Shown in pieces: positions 26,816 to 40,757 of a stretch of 64,000 nucleotides of DNA. Numbering within the stretch: position 1 is the stretch's first letter; each line of letters opens with the position of its first letter. The stretch is taken from NCBI GenBank assembly GCA_964476565.1, contig CAYZBG010000018.1, positions 4,393 to 68,392 on the forward strand, given 5' to 3'. The notes beneath the pieces were generated by a model. That model was not told the DNA's origin, did no database searches, and saw only the letters and a program-made list of their open reading frames with translations. The position numbers were made by a program, and so were the translations under genes. This stretch comes from CAMAXB01 sp964476565 (GTDB taxonomy: Bacteria > Verrucomicrobiota > Verrucomicrobiia > Opitutales > Opitutaceae).

Positions 26816-28177
26816 ATGAAAAATCGTTTTATCGGCCGCCCGGGCCTCGGCTTGGCCTTGTTCATCGTCCTTGCCTCGTGCCTGACCGCGGCCACCCCTC
26901 CGCCCGGCTTCATTGCGTTGTTCAATGGCAAGGATCTGTCCGGCTGGCGTGGCGGCCAGACCTACGACCACCGGCAGCTGCTGGCGCTCCCGGAGGCCGA
27001 ACGCGCGGCGTTGATTGGCAAATGGACGTCCGCCCTGACCGAATTGAAGGACGGCAAGCCGCACTGGCGGGTGGAAGACGGGGTGATCGTGAACGACGGA
27101 TTCGGCGACTACGCGACGACCGTCCGCGACTACGGCGATTTTGAACTACTGCTCGAGTACAAGATCGACCCGGGTGCCGACTCCGGCGTCTACCTGCGCG
27201 GCGTTCCCCAGGTGCAGATCTGGGACCCCACGGCACCTGACCCCAAGGGACACGGTTATGCAAAGGGTTCGGGCGGACTCTGGAACAACGCCGTTGGCAC
27301 CCCGGGCCGCGATCCGCTCGTGCGCGCCGACCGTCCCGTCGGCGAATGGAATCACCTGCGCATCCTGATGGTAGGCGCCCGGGTCAGCGTCTGGCTCAAC
27401 GGCCAGGCTGTCGTCGACCATGTTGTACTCGAAAACTACTACGACCGACGTTTGCCTGCGGCCGAGCGCCGGCCGGTGCCACCCCGGGGCCCGATCCAGC
27501 TGCAGACCCACGGCGGACCGACGTCGTGGCGGAACATCTACCTGCGCGAGATCCCGCCGGCCGAAGCCGTTGCTTACCTCGCCGCGCGCGGCAATGAGGG
27601 CTTCACGCCCATCTTCAACGGCCGCGATCTCGAGGGCTGGGCCGGCGCCCGCGACTCCGTGGCGATCGCCGACCGAAGCCTCACCTGGCTGCCCGGCAAG
27701 GGTGGCGTGCTCTATTGGGCCACGGAGCTTCGGGACTTCGAGGCGAGGCTGCAGTTCAAGCTGCCCAAAGCAGGAAACAACGGCCTCGCCATCCGCTATC
27801 CCGGGTCGGGCAACGCCGCCTACGACGGCATGACGGAACTCCAGATCCTCGACGACCAGTACGAGATCAACAAGCCGGCCAAACTCGACCCGCGCCAAGT
27901 GCACGGTTCGATTTACGGCATGGTGCCGGCCGCCCGGGGTTACCAACACCCGATCGGCGAATGGAACTTTCAGACCGTGTCCGTGCAGGGTTCACGCATC
28001 CGGGTCGAGTTGAACGGCACTCCGATCCTGGATGCCGACGTCAACACGATCGACCTCGCCACCGTGCTCGAGGGCAAAGCCCACCCCGGGCTGAAGCGTG
28101 CCTCCGGTTTCTTTGGTTTCGCCGGACACAACGACCCCGTCGCCTTCCGCGACATCACCGTCAAACGCCTGCCCTGA
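26816..28177 (+). CDS. Two-domain DUF1080 (3-keto-disaccharide hydrolase) protein
   Basis: A 453-residue exported protein with a signal peptide (about 1-25) and two DUF1080 jelly-roll domains. The first (about 30-245) has FIALFNGKDLSGWRGG and DSGVYLRGVPQVQIWDP; the second (about 258-452) has FTPIFNGRDLEGWAGA and NGLAIRYPGSGNAAYDGMTE. The family is named for hydrolysis of 3-keto-glycosides, and some members are glycan-binding. It is four bases before a sugar-phosphate isomerase gene, with an oxidoreductase after that, consistent with oxidation and cleavage of glycosides in the periplasm. Confidence 0.92.
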   Translation: MKNRFIGRPGLGLALFIVLASCLTAATPPPGFIALFNGKDLSGWRGGQTYDHRQLLALPEAERAALIGKWTSALTELKDGKPHWRVEDGVIVNDGFGDYATTVRDYGDFELLLEYKIDPGADSGVYLRGVPQVQIWDPTAPDPKGHGYAKGSGGLWNNAVGTPGRDPLVRADRPVGEWNHLRILMVGARVSVWLNGQAVVDHVVLENYYDRRLPAAERRPVPPRGPIQLQTHGGPTSWRNIYLREIPPAEAVAYLAARGNEGFTPIFNGRDLEGWAGARDSVAIADRSLTWLPGKGGVLYWATELRDFEARLQFKLPKAGNNGLAIRYPGSGNAAYDGMTELQILDDQYEINKPAKLDPRQVHGSIYGMVPAARGYQHPIGEWNFQTVSVQGSRIRVELNGTPILDADVNTIDLATVLEGKAHPGLKRASGFFGFAGHNDPVAFRDITVKRLP

Positions 28178-28180
28178 GCC

Positions 28181-29092
28181 ATGAACCGCCGTCATTTTCT
28201 CCAGACCACCGCCGCCCTCGGCGCCCTCACGGCCCTCGGACCGTCCCTCGCGCGCGCCGCCACGCCCCCGCGCGCCCTCAAGAAGGGATTCATGTTCTCC
28301 ACCCTGCGGGTGGATCGCGATAACCCCTTGAGCGTGCTCGACCGCTTCAAACTGCTCAAAGCGGCCGGCTTTCACGGCGTCGAGGTCAACACCCCGATGA
28401 ACCGGGACGAGGTGCTCGCCGCCCGCGATGCCACCGGCCTGGAGATTCCCAGCCTCGTCGTCGCCACGCACTGGACCCACCCGCTGTCGCACCCCAACCC
28501 CGCCACGCGGCAGGTCACCCTCGACGCGTTGCTCCAAGGACTGCGCGACGCGAAGGCCCTCGGTGCCAAGTCCATCCTGCTCGTCCCCGGCGTGGTCAAC
28601 AAGGACGTGTCCTACGCCGAGGCCTACGAACGCTCCACGGCCGAGATCCGCAAAGCCATCCCGCTCGCCGAAGAGTTGGGCGTGGCGATCGCGATCGAGA
28701 ACGTCTGGAACCAGTTTCTTCTCAGCCCGCTCGAAGCCGCCGCCTACGTCGACCGCTTCAATTCGCCGGCCGTCCGCTTCCACTTCGACGTGGGCAACGT
28801 GGTCAACTACGGCTTCCCCGAGCAGTGGATCCGCACCCTCGGTCCGCGCATCGTGCAGGTGCACGTCAAGGAATACAGCCGCAAGCTGCGCGACGAACGC
28901 GGACCGCGCGCCGGCTTCCAGGTCCACCTGCATGAAGGCGACAGCGACTGGCCGCGCGTGATGCCCGCCTTGGATGAGATCGGCTACGCCGGCTGGATCA
29001 TTGTCGAGCAAGGTTTCCGCGACCCGGGTCAGTCGGATGCCGACTGGCTCGCCCACCTCGTCCGGGGCATGGACCGCATCCTCTCCGCCTAA
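28181..29092 (+). CDS. Sugar phosphate isomerase/epimerase (xylose-isomerase-like TIM barrel)
   Basis: A 303-residue TIM-barrel protein with a Tat-like leader (MNRRHFLQTTAALGALTALG). The barrel contains LLKAAGFHGVEVNTPMNRDE, the metal-site strands GVAIAIENVWNQFLLSPLEA and VRFHFDVGNVVNYGFPEQWI, and a final IIVEQGF. These positions correspond to the Glu/Asp/His metal ligands of the AP endonuclease-2 superfamily. It probably isomerises or epimerises a keto-sugar made by the neighbouring oxidoreductase. The exact substrate is unknown. Confidence 0.92.
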   Translation: MNRRHFLQTTAALGALTALGPSLARAATPPRALKKGFMFSTLRVDRDNPLSVLDRFKLLKAAGFHGVEVNTPMNRDEVLAARDATGLEIPSLVVATHWTHPLSHPNPATRQVTLDALLQGLRDAKALGAKSILLVPGVVNKDVSYAEAYERSTAEIRKAIPLAEELGVAIAIENVWNQFLLSPLEAAAYVDRFNSPAVRFHFDVGNVVNYGFPEQWIRTLGPRIVQVHVKEYSRKLRDERGPRAGFQVHLHEGDSDWPRVMPALDEIGYAGWIIVEQGFRDPGQSDADWLAHLVRGMDRILSA

Positions 29093-29169
29093 CCGCACCC
29101 GTTGCCCTGCGCCCCGGGCCGTTCGCACTCATCGGCCAAACCACCTCAAGCACCCTCTTTCTCTTCCAC

Positions 29170-30471
29170 ATGAACAACCCCGCCCCCGACTCCTCTTCCC
29201 TGCCCATGCACCGCCGCGATTTCCTGAAATCGTCGGCTTCCCTCGCCGTCACGGCCGGCCTCGCCGCCGGACTGAGCCGTCCGCTCTCGGCGGCGGAGCG
29301 CAGACGCTCAATCGGCGCCAACGACCGCATCCGCATCGGCATCATCGGCTGCGGCAACCGCGGCCGTACCGCCCACATGACGGGCATCCACAAGCATCTC
29401 GCCGCAACCAATTTTGAGATCGTGGGCCTCGCCGACCCCTGGAAGGTCGCCCGCGCGGAGGCCAACGCGAAGGTCAAGGAATGGTTCGGCCGCGAGGCGA
29501 AGGAGTTCGTCTCCTACCGGGACCTGCTCGCCATGGAGGGACTCGACGCGGTCATGATCGCGTCGCCCGACCATCTCCACACCACCCACCTCGAGGCCGC
29601 GGCCAAGGCCGGCAAGCACATCTACGCCGAGAAACCGCTCGCCACGGAGATGGACAAGCTCGTCCGCGCGGTCGATGCGGTGAAGCGCGCCGGCACGGTT
29701 GTCCAGGTCGGCACCCAGTTGCGCAGCCTGCCCGGCATCGTCGGCGCCCGCGAAGTCGTGCGCGCCGGTACGATCGGCAAGATCTCGATGATCCACGAGT
29801 CGCGCAACGCCGAGAAGCCCTACTGGTACAGCTACCTCGGCCGCGATGTGCGCAAGGAAGATGTCGATTGGAAGGAATTCCTCGGCGACCGCCCCATGCG
29901 CCCCTTCGACGCGCGCACCTACTCCGCGTGGTACGGCTACTACGAATTCTGCCAGGGACCCGTTCCGCAATGGGGTGCCCATTTTCTCGACATGGCGCAC
30001 TTCATCACCGACTGCGGCATTCCCGAATCCTGCGTCTGCACCGGCGGCGTGCTGACGTGGAAGGACGAGAACAACTTCACCACCCCCGACTGCGTCTCCG
30101 CCACCTGGATGTACCCGGACGGCTTCATGCTCACGAGCTCGAACAATTTCGGCAACAGCTACGGCAACAACCGAAAGTTCTACGGTACGAAGGGCACGCT
30201 CAAATGCGACAACTGGAACGTGCCGACCTACAGTGCCGAGGGCGGTCTGAAGCGCGACGGTAGTATCCGCGGTGAGGTGGAGGTTACACCCATCCCGCGG
30301 CCCGATCATTTCCTCGACTGGCTGCAGTGCATGCGTTCGGGCGAGACTCCACATGCCTCGATCGACGCCGGCTACCAGCACGCCGTCGCCTGCCTGCTCG
30401 CGGCCCGCTCGTACGAGACGGGACGCAAGGCGATCTACGACGCCCGGAAGCGCACCATCCGCCTCGCTTGA
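29170..30471 (+). CDS. Tat-exported Gfo/Idh/MocA-family oxidoreductase
   Basis: A 433-residue NAD(P)-dependent sugar oxidoreductase. A Tat signal (MHRRDFLKSSASLAVTAGLA, residues 13-32) precedes the Rossmann domain (IRIGIIGCGNRGRTAHMTGI), with the family motif IYAEKPLATEMDKLVRAVDA carrying EKP. The C-terminal domain ends with DAGYQHAVACLLAARSYETG. An alternative start at 29206 would give the compact Tat signal. With the DUF1080 protein and isomerase it fits a pathway that oxidises glycosides at C3 before cleavage. The 77-base gap to the isomerase gene still allows a common transcript. Confidence 0.92.
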   Translation: MNNPAPDSSSLPMHRRDFLKSSASLAVTAGLAAGLSRPLSAAERRRSIGANDRIRIGIIGCGNRGRTAHMTGIHKHLAATNFEIVGLADPWKVARAEANAKVKEWFGREAKEFVSYRDLLAMEGLDAVMIASPDHLHTTHLEAAAKAGKHIYAEKPLATEMDKLVRAVDAVKRAGTVVQVGTQLRSLPGIVGAREVVRAGTIGKISMIHESRNAEKPYWYSYLGRDVRKEDVDWKEFLGDRPMRPFDARTYSAWYGYYEFCQGPVPQWGAHFLDMAHFITDCGIPESCVCTGGVLTWKDENNFTTPDCVSATWMYPDGFMLTSSNNFGNSYGNNRKFYGTKGTLKCDNWNVPTYSAEGGLKRDGSIRGEVEVTPIPRPDHFLDWLQCMRSGETPHASIDAGYQHAVACLLAARSYETGRKAIYDARKRTIRLA

Positions 30472-30503
30472 TCGCGGCGGCAGCGCGGGACCCGGGGCGC
30501 GCC

Positions 30504-30761
30504 TCAGCGCACCGGGCTGCCCGTGCGGCTCTTCAGGTATTCGATCTCCGCATACTGGCGGGCTTCCTTCGAGGTGAAGCCCTGGCGCTCGAGGCTTTCG
30601 GCTCGGGCTTCGATGGCGTCCTCGCCTAGCCGCAGGCGTTCCCCGGTGGAATACTCGCTACGGTGAGGCGGCGTAGGCGACACGATCACCGGCCGCTTTG
30701 CCACGGTGCATCCCGTCAAGAAGCCGAGCCCGAGGACTGCCGCGATCGCCATCGCTTTCAT
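30504..30761 (-). CDS. Small lipoprotein of unknown function
   Basis: An 85-residue protein with a lipoprotein signal, AAVLGLGFLTGC, placing the lipidated Cys at residue 18. The mature part has a short Pro-rich segment and a charged helical domain (RLRLGEDAIEARAESLERQG, then FTSKEARQYAEIEYLKSRTG). It resembles small helical envelope lipoproteins, but the family is not recognised. It converges on the oxidoreductase gene 32 bases away. A terminator hairpin separates it from the response-regulator gene upstream. Confidence 0.7.
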   Translation of the reverse strand: MKAMAIAAVLGLGFLTGCTVAKRPVIVSPTPPHRSEYSTGERLRLGEDAIEARAESLERQGFTSKEARQYAEIEYLKSRTGSPVR

Positions 30762-30820
30762 GTCGCCAACCCTATGCATCGGCGTAGCCGGGTCAAATGC
30801 GATCCTGCCGCTCGCGGCTG

Positions 30821-30860
30821 AAAACAAACCGTCCCGGCCCACCGAGGCGGACCGGGACGG
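30821..30860 (-). terminator. Rho-independent terminator after the REC-REC-STAS gene
   Basis: A 9-bp perfect stem (30829-30837 with 30852-30860, CCGTCCCGG/CCGGGACGG) with a 14-base loop. On the minus strand it is followed by TTTGTTTT (30828-30821). It lies 27 bases past the end of the response regulator gene. Confidence 0.75.
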
Positions 30861-30886
30861 CACTACAGGACCGGAAAAACAGGCGT

Positions 30887-32047
30887 TTAGCTCGAGGCCG
30901 CCATGGCCGGAGCCGGCGACGATTTGCCCAGGTTGGCTTTCGCGTCGTCGATCGAATCGTAGAAGGTCCAACCGCGCGTGTCCTCGAAGCCCTTGCACTC
31001 GGTGATGATCGCGGCATTGCCCACCAGGGCGAACTGCATCGCGAGTTCGCGGCAGGTCTGCATGGCTTGGAAGAGCAGTTTGATCACACCCATGTGGAGC
31101 GACTTGATCTGGTGGATGTCGATCACGACCTTGTTGTGCCCGGCATCGACCGCCTCGGCGAATTTCGGCTTCAGATAGAGTCCGGCTTCGGCGAGCACCG
31201 CGGGAGAGCAGTTCTCCGGCAGGCGCATGATCATGCTGTCGCCTTCGATCGCGTAGTAACGCTGCGACGTGTCGAGGTTCATGGCCTTCGCCATCTTCGT
31301 CTCGAGCTCCGACATGTCGATCGGCTTGGTGATGATCGCGCTGAAGCCCACGGTCTGCGCCTGCTGCTGCTGGCTGACCTCGGTCTTCACCACGAGGGCA
31401 AACACCGGCGTGTACTTCGTCTTGATGTTGGTGCGCACCAGGCGGAAGAGCGTGAAGGCGGACTCCTCGGGGAGCGACAGGCTGACGATGATGATGTCCG
31501 GCGGCGTGCGCGTGCAGAAATCGATCGCCTCGCCCTGGGTGCTCACCCCGTGGATCTTCCACGGCGTGTGCTTCAGGCCTTCCTGAATCTGCTGGATGAT
31601 GGCGGGCTTGTCATCGACCACAAGAATGTCGGCCGGATCGAAGATCGATTTCGCCTTGGCGGGACCTTCGGAGAGCGGCTTCAGGTCGATCACGCGACCG
31701 GCCTTCTCGATGAGCACCTCTTCCTTGAAGGGTTTCACCAGGTAGTCACGCACGCCGATCTTCGCGATCTTGAGCACGTGATCACGGCCGCCTTCTGCGG
31801 TGAGCATCATGACCGGGATGCCCTTCAACGCGGGATCGGCCTTGAGCTTGGTCAGCATTTCCACGCCGTCCATGACGGGCATGGTGACGTCGAGGAGAAT
31901 GAGGTCGGGCGTTTCCTTGGCCGCCACCGCCAGACCCTCCACGCCATTGCCGGCTTCGAGGATGTCGCAGTCGTAGCCCTTGAAAGCTTTCTTCACGATG
32001 ATGCGGACGGTCTTGGAATCGTCCACGGTGAGAATCTTGTAGCGCAT
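30887..32047 (-). CDS. REC-pseudoREC-STAS response regulator
   Basis: A 386-residue regulator with three domains. Receiver 1 (about 1-122) is complete: acidic pair VDD, Asp53 in LILLDVTMP, Thr83 and Lys105 in LVKPF. Receiver 2 (about 138-260) begins ILVVDDKPAI and keeps a Lys (ITKPIDM), but its phospho-acceptor position reads Ser189 (IIIVSLSLP), so it cannot be phosphorylated in the usual way. Residues 265-370 look like a STAS fold (NKVVIDIHQIKSLHMGVIKL). There is no DNA-binding domain, so output is probably by protein binding. It follows the CheX-like phosphatase gene by 17 bases. Confidence 0.85.
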   Translation of the reverse strand: MRYKILTVDDSKTVRIIVKKAFKGYDCDILEAGNGVEGLAVAAKETPDLILLDVTMPVMDGVEMLTKLKADPALKGIPVMMLTAEGGRDHVLKIAKIGVRDYLVKPFKEEVLIEKAGRVIDLKPLSEGPAKAKSIFDPADILVVDDKPAIIQQIQEGLKHTPWKIHGVSTQGEAIDFCTRTPPDIIIVSLSLPEESAFTLFRLVRTNIKTKYTPVFALVVKTEVSQQQQAQTVGFSAIITKPIDMSELETKMAKAMNLDTSQRYYAIEGDSMIMRLPENCSPAVLAEAGLYLKPKFAEAVDAGHNKVVIDIHQIKSLHMGVIKLLFQAMQTCRELAMQFALVGNAAIITECKGFEDTRGWTFYDSIDDAKANLGKSSPAPAMAASS

Positions 32048-32064
32048 GGTGGGAGAGAAAGGTG

Positions 32065-32598
32065 TCAGTCGGCGACTTTGAGCAGGATGTCCGTGACGAC
32101 GCGGTGGCCGCCACAGTCGAAATAGTAGATCTGGCGCGAGGTGGAGCTGATCGGCTCGATGCAGAAATTGCTGCCGCGCAGGATCGAAGGGATCGTCAGC
32201 TTGCAGGGGTAACCGGCGTCGCAGAGTCCGTTCTTGAAGCTGCCCACCGTCATGTTGGTGAGTTCGCCGATCGCGTCGTTGATGACCTCGTCACCCGCTT
32301 CATCGAGCTCCGCGGAGCTCATGCCCAGCAGGTGCGAAGTGCTGAGGCGGGCGAAGTCGAGCGGGAGATACAGGTAGATCAGCCCGTTCACATCGCCGAT
32401 GAAACCGACCGTGCCGACCACGTGGGGCCGGGCGGCTTCGGCGTTGGCGTGAAGCGGAGGCCACGGCTCTTCCGCGGCTTGCTCCGTCGATTTTACGAGC
32501 AAGGGCTGCTGCCCGAGCATGGTTTTGAACACATCCGTCACCGCGCGATTGATGTTCTCGCGGATCAGGTTTTCGGTGATGACCTCGGTGGCGGGCAT
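32065..32598 (-). CDS. CheX-like chemotaxis phosphatase
   Basis: A 177-residue CheX-family protein. The phosphatase helix carries the ExxN pattern GELTNMTVGSFKNGL (Glu112, Asn115), used by CheX/CheC to dephosphorylate a receiver Asp. The N-terminus is ITENLIRENINRAVTDVFKT, and a beta strand pair follows (GTVGFIGDVNGLIYLYLPLD). The frame extends upstream to 32748, but homology starts at the ATG at 32598. Its likely substrate is the first receiver of the regulator encoded immediately downstream. No other chemotaxis genes are in view. Confidence 0.85.
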   Translation of the reverse strand: MPATEVITENLIRENINRAVTDVFKTMLGQQPLLVKSTEQAAEEPWPPLHANAEAARPHVVGTVGFIGDVNGLIYLYLPLDFARLSTSHLLGMSSAELDEAGDEVINDAIGELTNMTVGSFKNGLCDAGYPCKLTIPSILRGSNFCIEPISSTSRQIYYFDCGGHRVVTDILLKVAD

Positions 32599-32827
32599 GG
32601 ACGGATGAATCGTTATCGGCTCGTTTGCAGTGGGATTTAACCGGGAATGCGGAAATGCATCCGCCGGACACACCCGACTGCGCGCGGCGCGGATCAAGGC
32701 CCGCCAGGGGAGGCAGGCGGGCGGCGCCGGCAGAGCGGTGCCACCCATCCGGGCGGACGAAGTCCGGCGTGGGGAACTCCCTCTCCTATCGGCGCTTTCG
32801 CCGGAGCCTTGACCAAAAACGAGACGC

Positions 32828-34315
<1,488 letters not shown>

Positions 34316-34541
34316 GAAGGGATGCGAAGCCTGCCGGAAACCCCTTCCCAGCCGGACCTAGCACTAGTCAGGCGTCCTTTTCCCCTGTTTCAAACAAATG
34401 TTGCGTTTCGGGGGGTGAAAACCGGCCGGACTGTCCATGCCCGTCCGTACGCCCAGGCCGGATTTCAAAAAAATCCTAAAGTCCGTTTAGCCCCGCGACG
34501 ATGATCGCCTTGCCCGCGCGCTTCGACCTACGCTGTCCACC

Positions 34542-34964
34542 ATGGCCACCCGATTGCTCTCCTTCCTGTCTGATATCGAGAAATCGCTGCTTGCCGAACT
34601 GAGCATGCTCGAGGGTCCGCCGTGGGAAACCCTTCGGACGGTCAGCTATCACCAAGGGCTCGCCCGGATGGCGTTGCAGCAACGCACGGCCCAGGGTCCC
34701 GAGAACAAGGGCACGATCTATCTCCAGAGCTTCGTACTCGCAGACGGATCGCAATGCCTGAAGGCCAGCCTCACGTGGGCGGGTGCCACCGAAACGCAGG
34801 TGATCGCCGTCTACGCGAAGCCCCAGGTCAACTGGCGCACCGAGGCGGCGTCGATCGCCACCGCGTGGATCTCGGGCCCGCCCGCGCTCAACACCTCGGC
34901 CGGGACCGAACCGGCCGCGGCTCCGCAGGTGGACGTCGCCGAATTGCTCGCCGCCGCCGGTTGA
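34542..34964 (+). CDS. Conserved protein of unknown function
   Basis: A 140-residue soluble protein. An N-terminal helical part (SFLSDIEKSLLAELSMLEGP) is followed by alternating strands (TIYLQSFVLADGSQCLKASL, TQVIAVYAKPQVNWRTEAAS) and an Ala-rich tail with VDVAELLAAAG. There is no signal peptide or membrane segment. Family not recognised. It is monocistronic: a divergent 226-base gap upstream and a strong terminator downstream. Base composition is like the host's. Confidence 0.75.
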   Translation: MATRLLSFLSDIEKSLLAELSMLEGPPWETLRTVSYHQGLARMALQQRTAQGPENKGTIYLQSFVLADGSQCLKASLTWAGATETQVIAVYAKPQVNWRTEAASIATAWISGPPALNTSAGTEPAAAPQVDVAELLAAAG

Positions 34965-34997
34965 GCAGGCACATCCCCGCAAAGGCAGGAACCCGCA

Positions 34998-35023
34998 CGC
35001 GACCGGAAACGGTCGCGTTTTTT
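34998..35023 (+). terminator. Rho-independent terminator
   Basis: An 8-bp perfect stem (34998-35005 with 35010-35017, CGCGACCG/CGGTCGCG), a GAAA tetraloop and six T's (35018-35023). It lies 34 bases past the stop of the gene ending at 34964, a textbook intrinsic terminator. Confidence 0.92.
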
Positions 35024-35064
35024 GTTGGGGTCACGCTTGGCCCGCTCCGCCCCGTCGGGCCCGT

Positions 35065-36057
35065 TCAAATCTTCCAGCTCTGAAGAATCTGGATGTAATT
35101 CGCTCGTTCGTGGCCCCCGGCGTCCGGACAGCGCCGCAGGTCCATGGCTCCCCGAAGTTCGTCCACGCTGTCGTAGCTATGCTCCTTCATCCAGGCCTGC
35201 AGGCCCGAGAGCAGCTGTGACACGTACCTCGGTCCCTGCTTCAACAGGACCGAGACGAGCTGCACCACATCCGCACCGGCCAGGAGGGCCTTCACCACAT
35301 CCTCGGTCCGGTGCACTCCTCCACTGCAGGCGAGCGAGCCGCGCAACAGCGGCGAAAGGATGGCCAGCCAGCGCAGACGCAGCAGCAGTTCCGAGGAATC
35401 CGACAGCCGCAGCTGCGGCACGACCTCGAGATCCTCGATGTCGAAATCCGGCTGATAAAACCGGTTGAACAAGACGAGTCCCCCCGCCCCCGCCGCCTCG
35501 AGCAGGCCCGCGAAATTCGCGAGCGATGTGTGGTAGGGCGACAGCTTGACCGCGACCGGAATGCGCACGGATTCGCGCACGGCGCGCACGACGGCGATGA
35601 CATCCGCCTCCAGCTGCTCCGCCGTCACGGCCGGATCCGTGGCGACCTGGTACAGGTTCAACTCGATCGCCGCCGCCCCGGACGACTCCATCTGCTTCGC
35701 ATAACCGACCCAGCCGCCGAGGCGCCGGCCGTTGAGCGAGGCGATGACCGGAATCTTGAGCAGGCCGGCGAGTCGCTCAAGCTGACGCAGGTATTGGGCA
35801 GGGCGCAGCTGATAGTCGTCGTAATTGGGAAAATACGATGTCGCCTCCGCATAGCTTTCGCCCGGTGCCTCGAGGTGGTGATGCATTGCCCGGGACTCGA
35901 GGTCCACCTGCTCCTCGAATAGGGAATGCATCACGAGGGCCGAGGCGCCTGCCGCCTCCAATTCGGAGCAGGCGGCGAGATTGTCGCAGAACGGCGAAGC
36001 GCCGACCACGAGCGGATTCTTGAGGGACAGGCCGAGGTAGTTGGTCGCGAGGTTCAT
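35065..36057 (-). CDS. Dihydroorotate dehydrogenase-like flavoprotein
   Basis: A 330-residue TIM-barrel flavoprotein of the DHOD-like group. Markers are LGLSLKNPLVVGASPFCDNL, the strand IPVIASLNGRRLGGWVGYAK, the Lys-bearing IPVAVKLSPYHTSLANFAGL, and the FMN-phosphate site region ACSGGVHRTEDVVKALLAGA. This group is regularly linked to pyruvate:ferredoxin oxidoreductase, and here its start lies ten bases after nifJ. It lacks the pyrimidine gene neighbours expected of PyrD. It may take electrons from reduced ferredoxin, but the substrate is unknown. Confidence 0.88.
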   Translation of the reverse strand: MNLATNYLGLSLKNPLVVGASPFCDNLAACSELEAAGASALVMHSLFEEQVDLESRAMHHHLEAPGESYAEATSYFPNYDDYQLRPAQYLRQLERLAGLLKIPVIASLNGRRLGGWVGYAKQMESSGAAAIELNLYQVATDPAVTAEQLEADVIAVVRAVRESVRIPVAVKLSPYHTSLANFAGLLEAAGAGGLVLFNRFYQPDFDIEDLEVVPQLRLSDSSELLLRLRWLAILSPLLRGSLACSGGVHRTEDVVKALLAGADVVQLVSVLLKQGPRYVSQLLSGLQAWMKEHSYDSVDELRGAMDLRRCPDAGGHERANYIQILQSWKI

Positions 36058-36067
36058 GGTCGGGAAA

Positions 36068-39640
<3,573 letters not shown>

Positions 39641-39860
39641 GGAAGGGGTTCCGCAAGGGTTTCGCAAGGTCCGGGCTGATGGTGTCAGAACCGCGTCCGC
39701 CCTGCTCCGCACAGGTTGCCAATGCCGGCGCACATTTTGCCCCTGCGCTCCCGGGCGGGGCGCGCGCCCGGACCCGCCAATGCAACGTTTCCGTGAACTC
39801 GGGCCACCGAGCCGGTCCGCCGCTTGACCTGCGGGCCGGCTTCTTTCCCCGTTGCGCTAA

Positions 39861-40754
39861 ATGCGCATGAGCACCGCCTTGAGTCCCACGCTGGCCGACT
39901 ACACCCGAAGCAGCTGGCGGCGCGGACTGGCGCTGTACCTCGAACATCCGTTCATCCACGCCGGTCGCTGGTTCGGCTTTGTCTCACGGCGGGCGTGGCC
40001 GGGTCGCCTGGTGCGTTTCACCGACGACGACGGACACCGCTATGTTTCGTTGAAGAACAACTTCACGTCCATGGCCGTCGCCGTGCTGGGGCAGCGCGAT
40101 CCCAATGTCATGCGCTTCCTGCGCCAGTGGATCCGGCCAGGGCAGGTGATCTGTGACGTCGGGGCCAACATCGGCACCTACACGCTGCCGCTCGCGCAAC
40201 TGGCCGGACCGTCCGGCCACGTCCTCGCCTTCGAGCCGAACCGCTCCACCCGAGCCTGCCTGCGGCAGAACCTGCGACAGAACCAGATCCGCAACGCGAC
40301 GGTCGTCGCCGCAGCCGCGGGCGCTGAGCCTGGCCGGGGTTCGCTGGTGGTCACGCCGGCCAACCTCGGCGAAGTACACCTCGCAACGGACACCCGGGCG
40401 GCGGGACCACGGGTGACCATCACCACGGTGGACCGCGAACTAGCCCGGCTCGGCTACCCCCGGGTGCACTTCATCAAGCTCGATGTGGAAGGGTTTGAGC
40501 TCGCCGTGCTTCGGGGCGCAACCCGCGCCCTTGCGGCCAGCCCTGACGTGGTGGTGCAGACCGAAATCGTTCCCGCCCACGCCGCCCGCTATGGCTTCAC
40601 ACTGGAGGACCTGACGGCGTTCTTTGCCAACTTTGGTCTCATGCCGCATGCGTGTGACGACCGCGGTCGCATGATTCCGCTCGCGTCGCCCCTCGCCACC
40701 GGCTCCCTCGATGTCTTCTGGGCGCGCGATCTGAGCCGATCGCTGCGGAGCTAG
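39861..40754 (+). CDS. FkbM-family methyltransferase
   Basis: A 297-residue SAM-dependent O-methyltransferase. It has the SAM motif ICDVGANIGTYTLPLAQLAG, then FEPNRSTRACLRQNLRQNQI, and the family's closing VHFIKLDVEGFELAVLRGAT (Asp-x-Glu-Gly). FkbM proteins methylate sugars or polyketides; the acceptor cannot be read here. An alternative ATG at 39867 is equally plausible. It precedes the seven-gene lipid-like operon, separated by a 92-base structured leader, so joint action is possible but unproven. Confidence 0.9.
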   Translation: MRMSTALSPTLADYTRSSWRRGLALYLEHPFIHAGRWFGFVSRRAWPGRLVRFTDDDGHRYVSLKNNFTSMAVAVLGQRDPNVMRFLRQWIRPGQVICDVGANIGTYTLPLAQLAGPSGHVLAFEPNRSTRACLRQNLRQNQIRNATVVAAAAGAEPGRGSLVVTPANLGEVHLATDTRAAGPRVTITTVDRELARLGYPRVHFIKLDVEGFELAVLRGATRALAASPDVVVQTEIVPAHAARYGFTLEDLTAFFANFGLMPHACDDRGRMIPLASPLATGSLDVFWARDLSRSLRS

Positions 40755-40757
40755 GGC

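Noticed and set aside
32729..32743. Sigma-54-like promoter TGGCAC-CGCTC-TGCC on the minus strand upstream of the CheX-like gene
   Set aside because: The spacing between GG and GC is one base short of the required distance and the -12 element lacks TT; kept only as a near miss.
35056..35072. GTTCAAATC-like tRNA T-loop motif
   Set aside because: No acceptor, D or anticodon arms around it; it lies at the end of the DHOD-like gene.
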